From the NCBI RefSeq assembly GCF_019578655.1, contig NC_063264.1:25691688-25755687 (forward strand): DNA of 64,000 nt. The letters are read 5' to 3'. Positions 49,440 through 62,386 of this stretch are shown one piece after another. A program made the translations under genes and the position numbers. Each line of letters opens with the position of its first letter. Positions within the stretch are counted from its first letter, which is position 1. The notes below the pieces were generated by a model. It was not told the DNA's origin, ran no database searches, and saw only the letters and a program-made list of their open reading frames with translations. This DNA is from Ricinus communis. Its lineage: Eukaryota; Streptophyta; Magnoliopsida; Malpighiales; Euphorbiaceae.

Positions 49440-50090
49440 TTTAGAACCAACATCTGTTTTAGCTGCTCGTAGAGATCCTAATTGGACTGAGGCTATGTAG
49501 GAAAAGTATGATGCTTTACTTAGGAACCAAACTTGGGAATTGGTTTCTCCCTCTCCAAGTTATAATTTAGTTGGTTGTAAATGTGTGTTCAAGCTTAAGG
49601 TCAATTCAAATGGTATCGTCAATAAGCACCAGGTTAATTTGATAGCTATAGGGTTCTATCAAACCCCTATAGTTGACTTTAATGAAACTTTTAGCCTTGT
49701 GATAAAAGGTCCAACTATCCAAGTTATCCTATCTCTTGTTCTTCTTTATGGTTGGCTAATGAAACAAATGGATGTAATAATGCCTTCTTGAATCGACAGT
49801 TGCAAAAAATAGTATATATGAATCAAGTTGAGGGCTTGTTCATTCAGCTCATCCCAACTATGTTTATAAGTTAAAAAAAGCCCTTTTATGGCCTTAAGTA
49901 GGCTCCTAGGGTATGGTATGATCGTTTGAAAACAGCCTTGCTTCAATAGGGTTTTACAAACACTAAGTCAGATTCTTTTTTGCTTGTTTATGCCTCCGGT
50001 ACTGATTTGCTGTATCTTTTGATGTATGTGGATGATATATTAGTCAAAGGTAAAAATGTTAAACTTTTACAACAAATGTCAAAGGATTGA
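49440..50090 (+). pseudogene. copia reverse transcriptase fragment
   Basis: LRNQTWELVSPSPS, GCKCVFKLKVNSNG and DFNETFSLVIK give the start of the copia RT. LMYVDDILVKG (about 50018-50050) is the catalytic YVDD box. The parts are in different frames with a stop in between (49789-49791). Confidence 0.85.
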
Positions 50091-50339
50091 ATGATTGTTC
50101 TCCTTAAAGAAACTAGGATCTTTGCATTCTTTTCTAGGGATTAAGGCCTTTAGAGATTCTACTAGCTTATATTTGTCCCAATCTAAGTATATTGGTGATT
50201 TGCTTAAGAGGTTATAGGTTGAAGGAGCTAAACCTCATTCTACTTAGGAACTCCTGATAAGACTTTATCAAAGTTCGAGGGGGAAATACTGGAGGATCCT
50301 ACAATTTATAAAAGCACATTTGATGTCTCCAGTATCTAA

Positions 50340-50850
50340 CTTTGACAATGCCTGATATTGCATACATTGTAGTTAAGCTCAATAAATTCCTATAGGCTCC
50401 TACCACTATGCATTTACAAGCTTACAAATGTGTGCTGAGCTATCTAAAATGCACTATCACTCATTGTATAAGTTTCAAAACTAAAAGAATCTATTTTACT
50501 GCTTTTGCAGATGCTAACTGGGTAGCTTTCCAAATGAAATACATTCAACAAGAGCCTGTTGTGTGTTCTTAAGTTTAAATCTAGTGTCTTGGAGTTCTAG
50601 AAAGCAGATTGTTGTGTCTAGATTGAGCATTGAGTCAAAGTATAGAGCTTTAGCTTAGGTGGCAACATAAGTGTGTTGGTTAAAGTCCTTATTATGTGAG
50701 TTAGGAGTTAAATTGAATTCCTTGCATGTGTCTAGTTTGATAATATTGGTGCAGCCTCTTTAGCAACTAATCCAGTGTATCATGCCAGAATGAAACATAT
50801 TGAAATAGATGCTAACATTATCAAAGACGTGGTTTAAGAAGGCAAGTTAA
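50340..50850 (+). pseudogene. copia RNase H fragment
   Basis: YLKCTITHCISFK, then FADANW and a separate SRKQIVVSRLSIESKYRALA, match the copia RNase H end. A late ARMKHIEID block also fits (consensus R.KHI.I...). Frameshifts and stops are present. Confidence 0.75.
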
Positions 50851-50976
50851 GATCAGGTATATGCCAACAAGTGATCAGGTGGCAAATATGCTAACTATGG
50901 GGCTTTTTATTGTTATGTTCCTAAAGTTGAAAGACAAGCTAAAGGTTGAACCATCACCCTTTCTCTTGAGGGGGAA

Positions 50977-51267
50977 TATTGAGATAACAGTTTCTTCTAT
51001 TGATGGTTGTAGTTCGGGTATAGCTGATTAAGAATCTAAGAGCCACATTATCAAAGAAATTAGAGAAAGTCAATATATCTGTTATGACCAAAACAAACTT
51101 TCCTGCTAAATGGTGTAATTAGCAATTATGTTGTAACCATTTTTTTAGTGTGAGAAGTGTGTTTGTATCAAGCTGTGTTGTATATTGCAGTTGATATATT
51201 CAATTAGTATAAGTGAAAAGTTTATTTACATAAAATTCTCTCTCTTTCTCTCTTGATTTTTCTCTAA
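50977..51267 (+). repeat. 3' LTR of the copia element
   Basis: Starts TATTGAGATAACAG after a GAGGGGGAA polypurine tract; pairs with 46301-46563. Confidence 0.8.
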
Positions 51268-54200
51268 TAATGTATGATAAAAATATTAAAAAAATAAGAA
51301 ATGTTTCTTAAAGTTTTTAAGACATGTCTAAAGGTTTTTAAAAAATTTTGGTGTCTGAAACATGCCTGATACAAAAACATAACTCATTTTAAAGTTTCTG
51401 TGCAACTTAGTGATTAATACTTCAATCAAATTCCAAATCAAATTGCATGCTGACCTTTTAGGCATAATTTTTTTAAATTCTTTTAGTTAAGAAGGAAACT
51501 AAAGAGAAAATAAATTGCTTTGTTGATTTATAAAAAGAAGAAAAATGACCAAAGATTACAATATGATTGAGAACGACTTGGCCAAATTGCTCTATAGCTA
51601 AGGAGTTATTGAGCAATAAGACAATAATCCTGATTGGAAGCTTGGATTTCATTTAGGAGCTGAGGTATAAATAAAGGGTTTGTAATGGAAAAATATCAAG
51701 ATTTCAAGTAGTAGTTAACAACTGCAAAAGAATTTTGATAAGAATTATCAGTGTCTATATGCATGTCCTCCCTTCTTCTTGCTTCTCTGCTTATATAACC
51801 ATCGACACCCTTTAGCTAAACTTGGGAATTTGTTTATATCATTTAAGGAAGTCGATTGTATTCCTTAACTCAAGTAATATGTTTTTCTTTACAAGTGAGT
51901 CAAGCAAGATTAGCATAATCAATCAAATCTTCTCCCAAATCTTCATAATCCTAAAAAGTTTATTTCTAAAAGTTAGTCTTAGTATATGATAAAACATCCA
52001 GTCCTCTAGACCTAGTACTTTGTTGAGAAAACTTGAACTAACCTTTTCTGCAATATTATATATTGTTGCATTATATTGCTACATCAGTTCCTTAGCTACT
52101 TTCCTTTGGCTCTCCATGATGTTTTTATTAGCCTCTTCCATGTATTTATGGGTAGCCTATGCTTGCATCCTTTGAGAATATGTACTGAAGATAAAATCTT
52201 GTTTTATCCTTCAATAACAGGTCTTGTTGGAGTACTAGTCATGTCCTTGAACATCTTGAGCCGCCAAGCTTCTTACAATCAACTTCATAATTTGGGGAGT
52301 AAATCCTTCATGCCCTGCTTTATCAGTGGTGACTCTGACGTTCTGAGATCCCATGATATCTTTTCCAGCAATACTTGCTTCTAGTGCCATTAAGAACTTG
52401 TCCAACTAAGTGTGCCAAAATAATGTTTGTTGTAGATTTGTTAAGCGGTCCACATGCTAACGATCGCGGACCAAATTAATGTGCCTTAACTAATTTTTTT
52501 ATTAGAATCAAATACAGATCCCCAGTCGCCCTTGACACTTAGCTTAGGTCCTTAAAGCACTAAATAATTTTATTTAATTGTAGAAATAAAAAAAAAGATG
52601 AAAGATAAATTTGTATTAAATTCGCATGAAATATGAACAAGCTGGAGTTTTTGAAATGAAACTATAGACAATAAATACTTTGAAAATAAATTAACATATG
52701 AACTAAAATATAAGTCTTTAAAGGTTTGATCTTTATTCTGCATCAATTTCTTTTTATCCGCTTCTTTATCTTAAACCTCTTTCTTATTTAGAGATCCTCA
52801 ATTATTGCTTGGGCAGTTACTAAGCGCTAATCACTAATTAATTAATTAATTGACTAATAAAATTTAAGCCAAATAAGCGACATAAGCTGATGGGTCCGTC
52901 TTTCTTGTAGCTTTAATGGGCTTGGGCCTAATAACTAAATATAGCCTCAATATTTTTCTTTTATAATTTTATAATTAATTTATTGAATTCATTCTCAAAT
53001 AATTTTACTTAATTAGTGTTTTAAATAGTACTTCATATGAATTATTATATTGTCAATGGACTAATTTGATTTCAATTTATTGATTTCCAATTTGTATACT
53101 TCATGTGATAATTACTTTTAAATTATTTGTAGTTAGTAATGTATGATCTTAAATAATTGATTGTTTTTTACTTTATGAGTTGGGTTAGAATTAATGCATT
53201 AAAACTTTATTGGGTAAAGCCTCATATGCTTATTTGATGGCAAATATACATTTTAGGTTTTTTACTATCTCTTTTTCTTTGGCCTTTTTGTATACTGCCT
53301 AAAGATGCTTTTTGTAATTTAGAAAGGAACCCTACTTCCTCTTGACTCTTTATAATTCGGCCAATTTGTAGGGTTATAGTCAATCATTGTTTATTTCTAT
53401 TTTTTAATGCATCCAAATATTATTTTTATTATACTTTTTTGACAATATATAATTTTAATAGGTTTTATATGTATTTTTATTTCAAAATATATAGTTTACT
53501 GTGCCTCTTTTTTTACTTTCATGTTAATTTTTTATTTGATTAGATTCATTTGGTAATTAATAGATTTGCAATAATTTTTATGGCCTCTAGGAGTTGATTA
53601 GTTGCTATGTCATTTTGAGTATTATTTATTGCTTATATTAATACTACTCTTACATAGTTACACATGTATTTTCTTTTTCCTATAATAGACTATATACTTA
53701 GGATGTAATTATATTATATTAAGGCACTAGCAACTTGTACTCTTTATTAATTGGGTAAGTAGAGGATGTTTGTTCTTAAACTCTACATGTTGGTCTGATC
53801 TTTGAGCTATTACTTCTTTTCTAATTTTACCCTTTGCCCCTTGTATGAGTGTAATAAAGGACTTTTTGAGGTTTGAATAGGCAATCCACTCGATCTATCA
53901 CATGACAGCTTTGTTTGCTTATAGGGCTTTACGAATAGTATGAAATGGTTATTAATAGTATTCTACTGCATGTATCCATGAGAATGTAAATAGTGTCATG
54001 TTAATGAATGCTCTATATATATCTCTACATACATTTCCTCTACCCAAACTTTACATCCATTCATATAATCTATTAAAAATTGACAAAAGCTTTTTATGGT
54101 ATCTCTCTCTTAGATGCATTTAATGCTAAGATAAACCCTAATTACAATTTACGTGACCTCTGTAATGATTATTTTATGCATCTTATTCTATAAGTATGCT

Positions 54201-57060
54201 TATAAATGTCTGTATTATTTGAGTAAATATTGTGTTGATTACTTTTCTGCTCTCTGCTCATTCTATAGCATTTAAAGTTGGTTTTAAGATTAATAGATTT
54301 TGCGTTTGTTCTTACATATTATTATCTTTACCAAATGTGGGTTAGACTGTTTAACATACTGCTTCAGTTTCCTACATAGTTCTTCTTTAGGTTGCACGGT
54401 TTAGTGCTTGCTGCTATAAGATATGCATTGGCACTAAACTCTTTAAATAAATTATTTATTTCTTTATTTGGTTACACGCTTCGGCTACTTTAACCTAAAA
54501 GCTTTTAAAAAGGCCTTTGCTTTACATTTATAGTCAAGGCCTAATATTTTTTGCACAAATCTTTTGAATTTTGAATTTATATTTTTTTTATCAAGATTCT
54601 TTTTTTTTTCTTGTTTTGTTAGTATACTTTTTTTGTTATACTTTATAACGATAAGTGCCTGGCTTCTGGGCGGGTTAGAATATTATTTAAATAATATTAA
54701 ATAATTTTAATAATTTATTTATATAGATATTAATAAAATATTAAAATACTATTTTTTAAAATAAAACACACAAAATAAATGAAGAAAAATTTTAAAAATT
54801 TAAATTTACATTGTTAAAAGTGAAGAAGATAATATATAGATAAACCAATAAAAATTTTAATTACATCACTAAGAGAAGAAAAAAATATACTAAAAAACAT
54901 ACAATTATCCTCAAAGAATAGAAAAAGTGCTATGTAAGAAAATAACTATATTAAAATATGTGATAAAAAACTTTAAGAATATATCAAAATGCATAACAAT
55001 GACTTTAAAAAATGAAAAAATACATTTTAGAAAGGAAAAACGTCTCTTAAAATACTCTTTTTATACCAAGAAACTATTGATTTGACTTTTAACTAAACTA
55101 GCATAGAAAATATAAAGATAAATAAAGATAAATTTATCTGTTCATAGAAAAAGAATCCATGACTAACATAAGAATAATGAAGAAATTAAATTAAAAAAGA
55201 TGGTCATAGCTTGTAAATAAAATAAATAAATAAAAAGAGAAAAATTAATAAATGAAACATATGATAAATAAGAGTTTTTAATTTTCTTTAGAAATAGGAG
55301 AATAAAAGTTAAAAAAATAAAATCTATAAGATATATATAAAAAATACTAAGTCTTCCCATAAGTTTCTGTGACAAAATTTTATGAAGCCATGTCATCTTG
55401 TTTTTCAATGAGAAATGACATATGTCATATTTATAAAATTATTAACTTATAAATATTTATAAAAAAATTAATATGATCTTAAATAATACTAATAGTGAAT
55501 ATGGTATTTTTATTTAAATATAAGATTATTATATTCTTAAAATAATTATAATAAGTATATAATTAGTAAAGATACTCCATATTAATAATAAATCTTATTA
55601 TCTTTCTAATAAAAGATATATTTATATTCATATGTATTTTATATATATATATAGACAAAAAATTAATAAAATAGTAAAAAAAATAGGAATTTGGATCATA
55701 CAAATAGTTAAAAGAAATTTGTGACATATTGAAGAATTTATTGATCCAATATAATAAATAAAAAATTATTCTATATATATGTGATATCAAAAATAATAAT
55801 AATAAATAAATAGCAAAAGTTCTAACAATCTTATTTATTAAAAAATAATTATTATATAAATATAGACCTTTTTAGTGCAATAATATAGGTAAAGAGTTAA
55901 AATTAATAAGTATATATATCTCTCATATTTATTTACCTTAGCATATAAAAATAGAAAAATTTCATAAGAATATATTATAATTTTTATAAAATACTAATAT
56001 ATATATATATAAATAAAAGTATCATAAAATAAAACGAAAATTTATGTTTATACTAATATAATTATAAATTTCAATATATATATAATAAAATCTTTAAATA
56101 TTAAATAAATAAAAATCATGCAATGCCATGAGCAAAGTACTAGTAGTTATATATGAAATAAAAAGAACAATAAAAGAAAGGAAATTAAGAAATTTAGATG
56201 CAAAATCAATGAAATAAAGAAAGCTAAAAAATTTAAGTGAAATAAAGTCTCTTTAATTCTAAGAGAAGAAAGAGGGCACTTAAGAAAAATGAAATAACCT
56301 ATAAGGAATAATTTATGTAAATCTAGAGAAATATCTTAAAAATAGAAAAAAGAAAGCATGTTCAAAATCTTCCATTTATTTTATTAGGAATATCATTTGT
56401 AATCTTTTAAACGTGCATTTTTATCTTCCTTTAGATATATTGATTGCTTTAGGTTGGTTCTTTTTTTAGTGATTAAACTGGTATCCTTTTTTTATGTATT
56501 TTAATTAGAAAGTAAAGTGGTGGCTTTTTTGTACATACGCAGCATTACTTCTTGAGTATATACTTTGAGGCATATGTGTACAATTATTTTTTGCAACAAC
56601 TGCTATTCGCTTCAATTTTCACACTTTAACTTTCTTAGGAGATACTAGATTTATACTTGATCATTAGAGCTTTGTTTTTCCTTCCTATCTTTCAACTCTC
56701 ATTAATTTTATCAATTAGGACAAGAGGAGAAGAACACTACATTACTTTTTTTAGGATATACCAGCCTTTTCTTCCTCATATTTTAATAAAAACTTTAAAT
56801 ATTTTTGTGACATACAAAAAATATACATTCTAAGTTTAACTATGCTTCAAAACTTATTGTTTACTTTGTTAAATCTTCACATATGGTTATGATAAAAAAA
56901 TACCTTTAGAAAGGTATATTAGAATGCATATTGCGTTAGTTATCTTTACTCCTTTCAACTTATGATGTTTAGAATAATATGGGAAAGCTTACTATTGTAT
57001 TGTCCACTACCCTTTCCAAGTCACTCTTAGTAATATAAATATTTATTGCATGGTTGGTAT
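51268..57060. other. AT-rich region, no gene recognised
   Basis: AT-rich non-coding sequence. The only coding-like patch is at 52090-52402 on the minus strand (listed separately). Long frames near 55163-55790 are Ile/Tyr/Phe-rich artefacts of composition. Confidence 0.55.
52090..52402 (-). pseudogene. Unidentified coding-like remnant
   Basis: A minus-strand frame from an ATG at 52402 runs about 50 codons (MALEASIAGKDIMGSQNVRV...) to a stop. After two more stops it continues with ATHKYMEEANKNIMESQRKV. Its composition is protein-like (amphipathic, charged), unlike the surrounding AT-rich filler. I do not recognise the family. It may be a retroelement gag-like remnant or an old gene fragment. 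Confidence 0.25.
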
Positions 57061-57594
57061 GAATCCAAATGTGAGCACAGTATTTTAGGGCCTGCCTCAA
57101 GTGATTGCGGTTACGTCACTATATTAGAGGTGGTCTCATCCATACTAGGCTCGATTCGAAAGTGAGTCGTCCAAAAGGAGGTCTTAAGGGATCATAACAA
57201 CCACGATGACTATGAATAATCAGAGAAGAATAGGAGTCATTACTCGGGTAAGATAATTAGGAGAAATAGAGATGAGCAAAGGATGGCTACTTAGATTCCT
57301 CGCAGAGAGTCTAACCTTTCCTCTCTCCGAATCAGAGATTTAGGTTCGAAAAGTTAGGTACATTCTAGGAGGGGATCAAGCACTCTAACACGCCCAAACA
57401 CACAGTTCAGCCTCCACTAGACTCTAAGGCTTTTGGTTTCCCTAATTATACTAGTCTAGCTTGATTACTACCTATTTTTATACGAGGGCATTCTATTATC
57501 TTTATTAGACATGTATAGGTGAAGAAAAGAAGACATTATCCTAACATGCATCTACCTAAGTGAGAAGCACATTAGTGCCACTAATCCTAAAAGA

Positions 57595-57613
57595 GGGGGG
57601 GGGGGGGTGGGGG
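57595..57613. repeat. Poly(G) run
   Basis: Thirteen consecutive G, then T and six more G; could form a G-quadruplex. Confidence 0.95.
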
Positions 57614-59479
57614 GTGTGGTGTTGCATTGGTACCCTAGTTTTTATCTAACATGTGAAGGCGACCAAGTAAGAACCAATTTTATTAAGCATATGGGTGTAA
57701 GGTTCATTTTATCTTAGGTTAATTAAGTGAGTGAAAAGTGGAAGGCAAGAACTCAGTTTGATGATTTAATTCATTTAATTAGCATGTGAGGTGATCAATC
57801 AACCTAAGTTCGGTTTATCTTTAGCATATGAGGTGAAATCCAAGCATATTAAATGATTCACAAGCTTAATATAAAGAAAGAGAATAGATAAATTAATAGG
57901 CTGCAAACCAAATAAAGAGGGAATGCAAGCTAGGTTAAAGCAACAAAAATTAACCTAGCTAATCATCCTAAAAATTCAAACATTACATCACACGAGCAAG
58001 CAAATAATCCAATTATTCAAGTTAGGTTAAAACAGTCCTCATTAAAGAGGGTTAAACCCATTTAGGCTAGTCAAACATGTACTATGGAAACACAAAGTTA
58101 GTTTAGGCACTTATAATAACAAATTAAAGTAACAAAAATGCCATTAAACACATTATTCATGCAAATTACTCAAAGCATACTAAAAATAGAAACTAGACAT
58201 GTACAACTTAACCTTAGCTCATTATGAAAACAAAATAGAAAGTGAAGTCTTTTAATTAACCTTAATCATGCCTCTAATCATGCAAATCATGTAATTAAAT
58301 ATTTAATTTACCCAAATAACTACTTTAACTTCTAAAAAGGGCCAATTTTAAGCATATGAAGCTAGAGCCTAATTCATACTAACCAAACATAATATTAGTT
58401 ATCCTAATGAACCACAAACATTTCATTAGTCATATTTATAAAGCATATTTAATCATCCCATTTAAACATGTATTAACACAAAGTCAATTCAAGTCATATT
58501 TAAATCATGCAAAATCAATAAAAATCTACTGGATAGAAATTAAAAGCATTTCAAAATCATGAAACACAATATATAAAGGCATAAAAAACCCTAAATCTAC
58601 CAAAAATGCATAAAAATAAAAGCTTGGAAGCTTCTGTATACTTACCCTGCATAGGGTAAGCCTTAGCTCACGTGGGATAAGCTCACAAAAGCTTTCAAGC
58701 TTTTGTGTTTACCCATTTTCTCAATGCAAAATCTTCTCACAACCTACCAAAACATCAAATGTAATCAAAACAAAGGCAAATATACATTAAAGCAAGTTTA
58801 TTTTAGAGTTTCCCTCGGAGTATTACTTTTGGTGAAAAAAAGGTAGAGGGGTGAGCTTTGATGAGTTGTGGGTGTTCCAAGCTTTCTAGACACTAAATAC
58901 ACTTTCAGTAACTTTTGTAAGTGGAGAGAAAATAAAGGAAATTGTGAATAAAAAGAGGTTGGGGTGTTTTGGCCTTGATTGAAGGAAATGAGATGGGAAA
59001 TAAGTGTAGGTACCTTTTAGGCTAAAGGAAAGGACTTAGGGGTATTTTTTTAGTTTTTAAGTTGCTAGAGTAATTTACAAATGGTCGCTTGAGATGGTTT
59101 GTTAAGTTTTAGATGACCAAGTACATGTTTTGGATAATGGGTGTGGGTATTCAAGGTTTTTAGGTGTGTATGTGTTTTTGAAAGAGATTAGGGTAAGGAT
59201 TCTAAAGTTTTTAGAATGTAGAAAGGCTACTTGAGATGTTGGAAACTAAAGGTGTTAGTGGGATTAAGAGTAAATTAGTGTAGCTAGGGTTTTTGAAAGG
59301 TGAATATATGAAGATTTTTAGGCTTTTAGAGGGCTTTGTGTATGTCTTTGATTGGTTGGGGTTGTTTACAGGTAAGATATTGATATTTGGATTTTAAAGG
59401 AATGTTCTTGATAGAGGCATATGTCCTTAAGAGGTAATATGCCTCCTAAGTTCAAACTACTAGGAGGATTGCCCTTCTG

Positions 59480-59640
59480 GATCCTTAACCCGCATGGGGG
59501 ATCGCGTAGCCCATGTGGGCTTAGCCTCACTCTATATGGGCTTAATTTAGCCCACGTGGGCTTAGCTCAAGGTTTAGCTCACGCGGACTTAGCTAAGCCC
59601 ATGTAGAGTTGGCTTTATCCACATGCCCATGTAGTTTAAG
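59480..59640. repeat. Array of AGCCCACGTGGGCT palindromes
   Basis: AGCCCATGTGGGCT at 59508-59521 and the perfect 14-bp palindrome AGCCCACGTGGGCT at 59549-59562, with more diverged copies around them (CTCACGCGGACT, GCCCATGTAG). The central CACGTG is a plant G-box core. Related copies lie near 58660 and at 63860-63970. Confidence 0.85.
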
Positions 59641-60083
59641 GTGATCCTTCTTGGGCTTTAGGGTTTTACTATCTCCATGTAGGATTTTTAGGGTTTTAAG
59701 GCCTGGTTTAGGGTTTTTAAGGTTACGGGGTTTTGTTTCAGGGTTTACAAGGTTTCAGTCTTTGGTCCCGATTTTAAATTTTTCAAGTTACACCAATCCA
59801 TTGTAGAGTTTCTTGGCGTCCTTCGGTGTTTTTCAGGGCCTTTTTCCTTCACTACCTCAAAGCTCACTCCACTAGACTTGTCATGGTCTCGTCATCATAT
59901 TTATATAATAGAAGAGCAAAAGTTAAGTTCTAATAGTCTGCCCCTTGCTTTAGAAAACGAGTTGTTTTGAAAATTAGTTTTGCATGCGAAATCAATTTTT
60001 GAAAGAATGAGTTTGAATCAAAGTAAAAATGATTAGATGTCACCTTATTAGCATGTATTTTCTAGAGTTTTATTTGGTTGAGG

Positions 60084-60525
60084 AAGACGCCGTCTTGCCC
60101 CTAGGATTAGAGATATCAAACTCGCTATCCTTATGTATATTGTGGAAGGAGTTTATTTTACTATAGGAGACACCATCTCACCATATTATCAAGTTTATAA
60201 AGCATAAGGCACCACCTTGCTATTTGGATGTATTTCAGGAGACAACATCTTGTTGATTTTGTTGAAGTCATAGGAGCCACCATCTCATTAATTTTATAAG
60301 GCAGGAAGCACTACTTCACTACTAATAGATGAGCCATCATAAAGAAGATACCATCTTGCCCATACGGTAGGAGGCACCTCCTTGCTACTTTATTTCCATC
60401 TTTTGAAAGACATCATCTCATCGCTTATAAGAAGTCATAGGAGACACCATCTCACTACTTGTTGGGACAGGAAGCACCACTTCACTGCTTTCATAATCGG
60501 TCTTATGTAGGAAAGACATCATCTT
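60084..60525. repeat. Minisatellite of ~12 short hairpin units
   Basis: About twelve spaced units of the form GGAGACACCATCTCAC, each able to form a 3-7 bp stem. Stem sequences differ but in most units both arms change together: AAGAC/GTCTT (60084-60096), GAGA/TCTC (60167-60179), AAGG/CCTT (60206-60218), GAAG/CTTC (60305-60317), AAGAT/ATCTT (60345-60357), AGGAGG/CCTCCT (60369-60382), GAGA/TCTC (60441-60453), GAAG/CTTC (60471-60483), AAGA/TCTT (60513-60525). Confidence 0.85.
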
Positions 60526-60530
60526 GCCCT

Positions 60531-60588
60531 TAAGATTGTTTGGATCACTCAGTGGTGACCGATTGTTTGGATCACTCAGTGGTGATCA
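60531..60588. repeat. Two copies of a 27-bp unit
   Basis: GATTGTTTGGATCACTCAG followed by TGGTGACC is repeated directly after the hairpin minisatellite. Confidence 0.9.
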
Positions 60589-61066
60589 AGGAGAAGTACA
60601 ACAATCCCTTGCTAGCTTAGCCGGCAACTAACCAAGCGTTCTAGAAACACGTTGAGATTAATAACCCTGACTTACTTATATTTTTTATTATTTGAATATT
60701 ATTTTCATTTATTTTTACTTATTATTCCATTATTTTTTATTATTTTATTTTTATTATTGTATTTATTTTATTATTTATTATTTTTTCTCTTTTTTATTTC
60801 TATTTTTTCTTGCATTGGTACTTATTATATACATGTAAGTAAAATATATAAAAGAAAGAAATAATTGTGTGTTAGAGAAATGAAGGAATAGATAATTGAC
60901 TAGCATGATAGAGAAATAAATTAGAGAATTGAATGGGTAAGTAAAGGTTAAGTGTGTGCGATAGTGATAATAAAAATGAAATTTATGTAAAACTATAATA
61001 GGAGACTTAGCTTGTTATGTTGCATATGTAGCCATTCACTGCCTGCCATGGCCTGACGGGTAACTT

Positions 61067-61960
61067 GTCCTATCCATATATGTGGTGGGACGAGCTACCC
61101 GCGAAGGTTAGGGCTTGGGTTGCTAACATTGGCTTCACCCAGTTGGCTTCCATTCTGCACCCACTGCATGTTTGACATGATGTAACGGCGATGACAGTGC
61201 TTATTGAGCAGTGGTCTGACATGAAGCATACCTTCCAACTGCACTTTAGGGAGATGACCATGACCCCATTAGATTACACTGCCCTCACCGAACTACAGTG
61301 ATGGTGACCTTCTAATTTTTGTTATCAATTTTGCTAGAGCACTAGTGGACTGATTGAGTTACTTAGATTTCTTTTGAAGATTAAGAGCCAGATGAAGATG
61401 GTTCTGACATCACTATTAGTCCATTGGATTGGAAGGGTGGATAGCATCGAGCAGCCTCTGAGTGATGCAGAGGTAGGTCAGAATGCTTGCTCCTTTATCG
61501 CTTATTTGCTAAAGAACACCATTCTTATCGATAGAGAGCATTGTGTCCACTTTGGGATTCTTCCCCTATTAGCGAACTTGAACATTATCTCCCGACTGGC
61601 CTAAGGACGAGCTGGATTAGCACAACTATACCGAGGTCTGGACTAAGGATGCCGAGCCGGACGAACCTTATGCCGCTTCGCCTACTTACTTCTACTATGC
61701 TTCTTATCTAACTGCCTTTATCAATATTATGCATATATTTATTTCACTTATTACAATTCTTACAAATATGGGCCGACAAGCATCGACTGATCTCGATTGG
61801 GTGTGTCACTCTTAGCAAGTCGACTATACCCTTTCTCAGTCGGTGGATCGACTTGTGCATCGAGAGTGGCTCTTTGCTTCAACTGGATGCACACCTCTAA
61901 TGACTGAACATCGTGCCTTAGGCTGAGGTGAGTATCTGAAATGTGAGGCATTAGTAAAAA
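61067..61960 (+). pseudogene. Plant mobile domain (PMD) ORF of a transposable element
   Basis: Reads WWDELPAKVRAWVANIGFTQ, WSDMKHTFQLHFREMTMTPL then DYTALTEL. After a gap with stops it continues with ACSFIAYLLKNTILIDRE and FGILPLLANLNIIS, and in another frame GRAGLAQLYRGLD. This order matches the plant mobile domain: W....HTF....GEMT.T..D.A...GL, then F..YLL...LF.D......LP.L.DL, then G.A.LA.LYR.L. PMDs occur in plant transposons and in host MAIN/MAIL proteins. Stops and frameshifts, and the repeat-rich surroundings, argue for a transposon copy. Confidence 0.6.
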
Positions 61961-62386
61961 AAATTTATATTGATAAAGTTAGATATGATACATGTATTAT
62001 TCTTCTTTTGCAGGTTCAGACATTCCTTTAGGGTTGGCCAGCCGACTGGGCGGCACTTAATGCGAAGAGTTTTCTATAGTTGTGCTAGTCCTAGAGGAGC
62101 ATCAGTTCTTGATAGAGGCCATCCGGGTTCACATTTAGTATATAGGTGACCAGTTGAGAGATTGGAGGCTATGCTTTGCCAGCCAGCTTATACCTTTGCC
62201 ACTACCTTGAGGTTTAACCCACGTGAGGCATATGACTGTTGTTGTAATTGAGTAGGCTTGAGTAGAATACCCCTATGATGAGTTAGTAGTGGAGCGTGAG
62301 GCCTTTGCAATGACTTATGAGGACTTTACCAATATGCTTGCTACCACCCAAGTAGAGATAGTGCGTGCGCTGACTCTGTGGACCCT

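Larger units (their letters stand above)
46301..51267 (+). mobile_element. Decayed Ty1/copia element with both LTRs
   Basis: LTRs at 46301-~46563 and 50977-~51267 (TATTGAG...TTTCTCT; the usual TG start has become TA). A PBS like initiator-Met (TTATCAGAGTC) follows the 5' LTR, and a polypurine tract (TTGAGGGGGAA) precedes the 3' LTR. Order inside is gag, pre-integrase and integrase, reverse transcriptase, RNase H, as in copia. Stops and frameshifts are spread throughout, so it is inactive. The target duplication is not clear. Confidence 0.88.
57060..60660 (+). mobile_element. LTR/leader of a plant-mobile-domain retroelement
   Basis: Long non-coding block before the PMD ORF. It shares CACGTG-centred GCCCACGTGGGC-type motifs with the window end (63860-63970), so the right border of the window seems to enter the 3' LTR. 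It contains a poly(G) run, a CACGTG motif array and a hairpin minisatellite, each listed. LTR borders and target duplication could not be placed. Confidence 0.45.

Noticed and set aside
55163..55790. Two minus-strand frames of 75-81 residues
   Set aside because: Ile/Phe/Tyr-rich products of extreme AT composition, with no motif.
60084..60525. CRISPR-like array
   Set aside because: Spaced repeats, but units are diverged, spacers are short and similar to each other, there are no cas genes and the sequence is plant nuclear.
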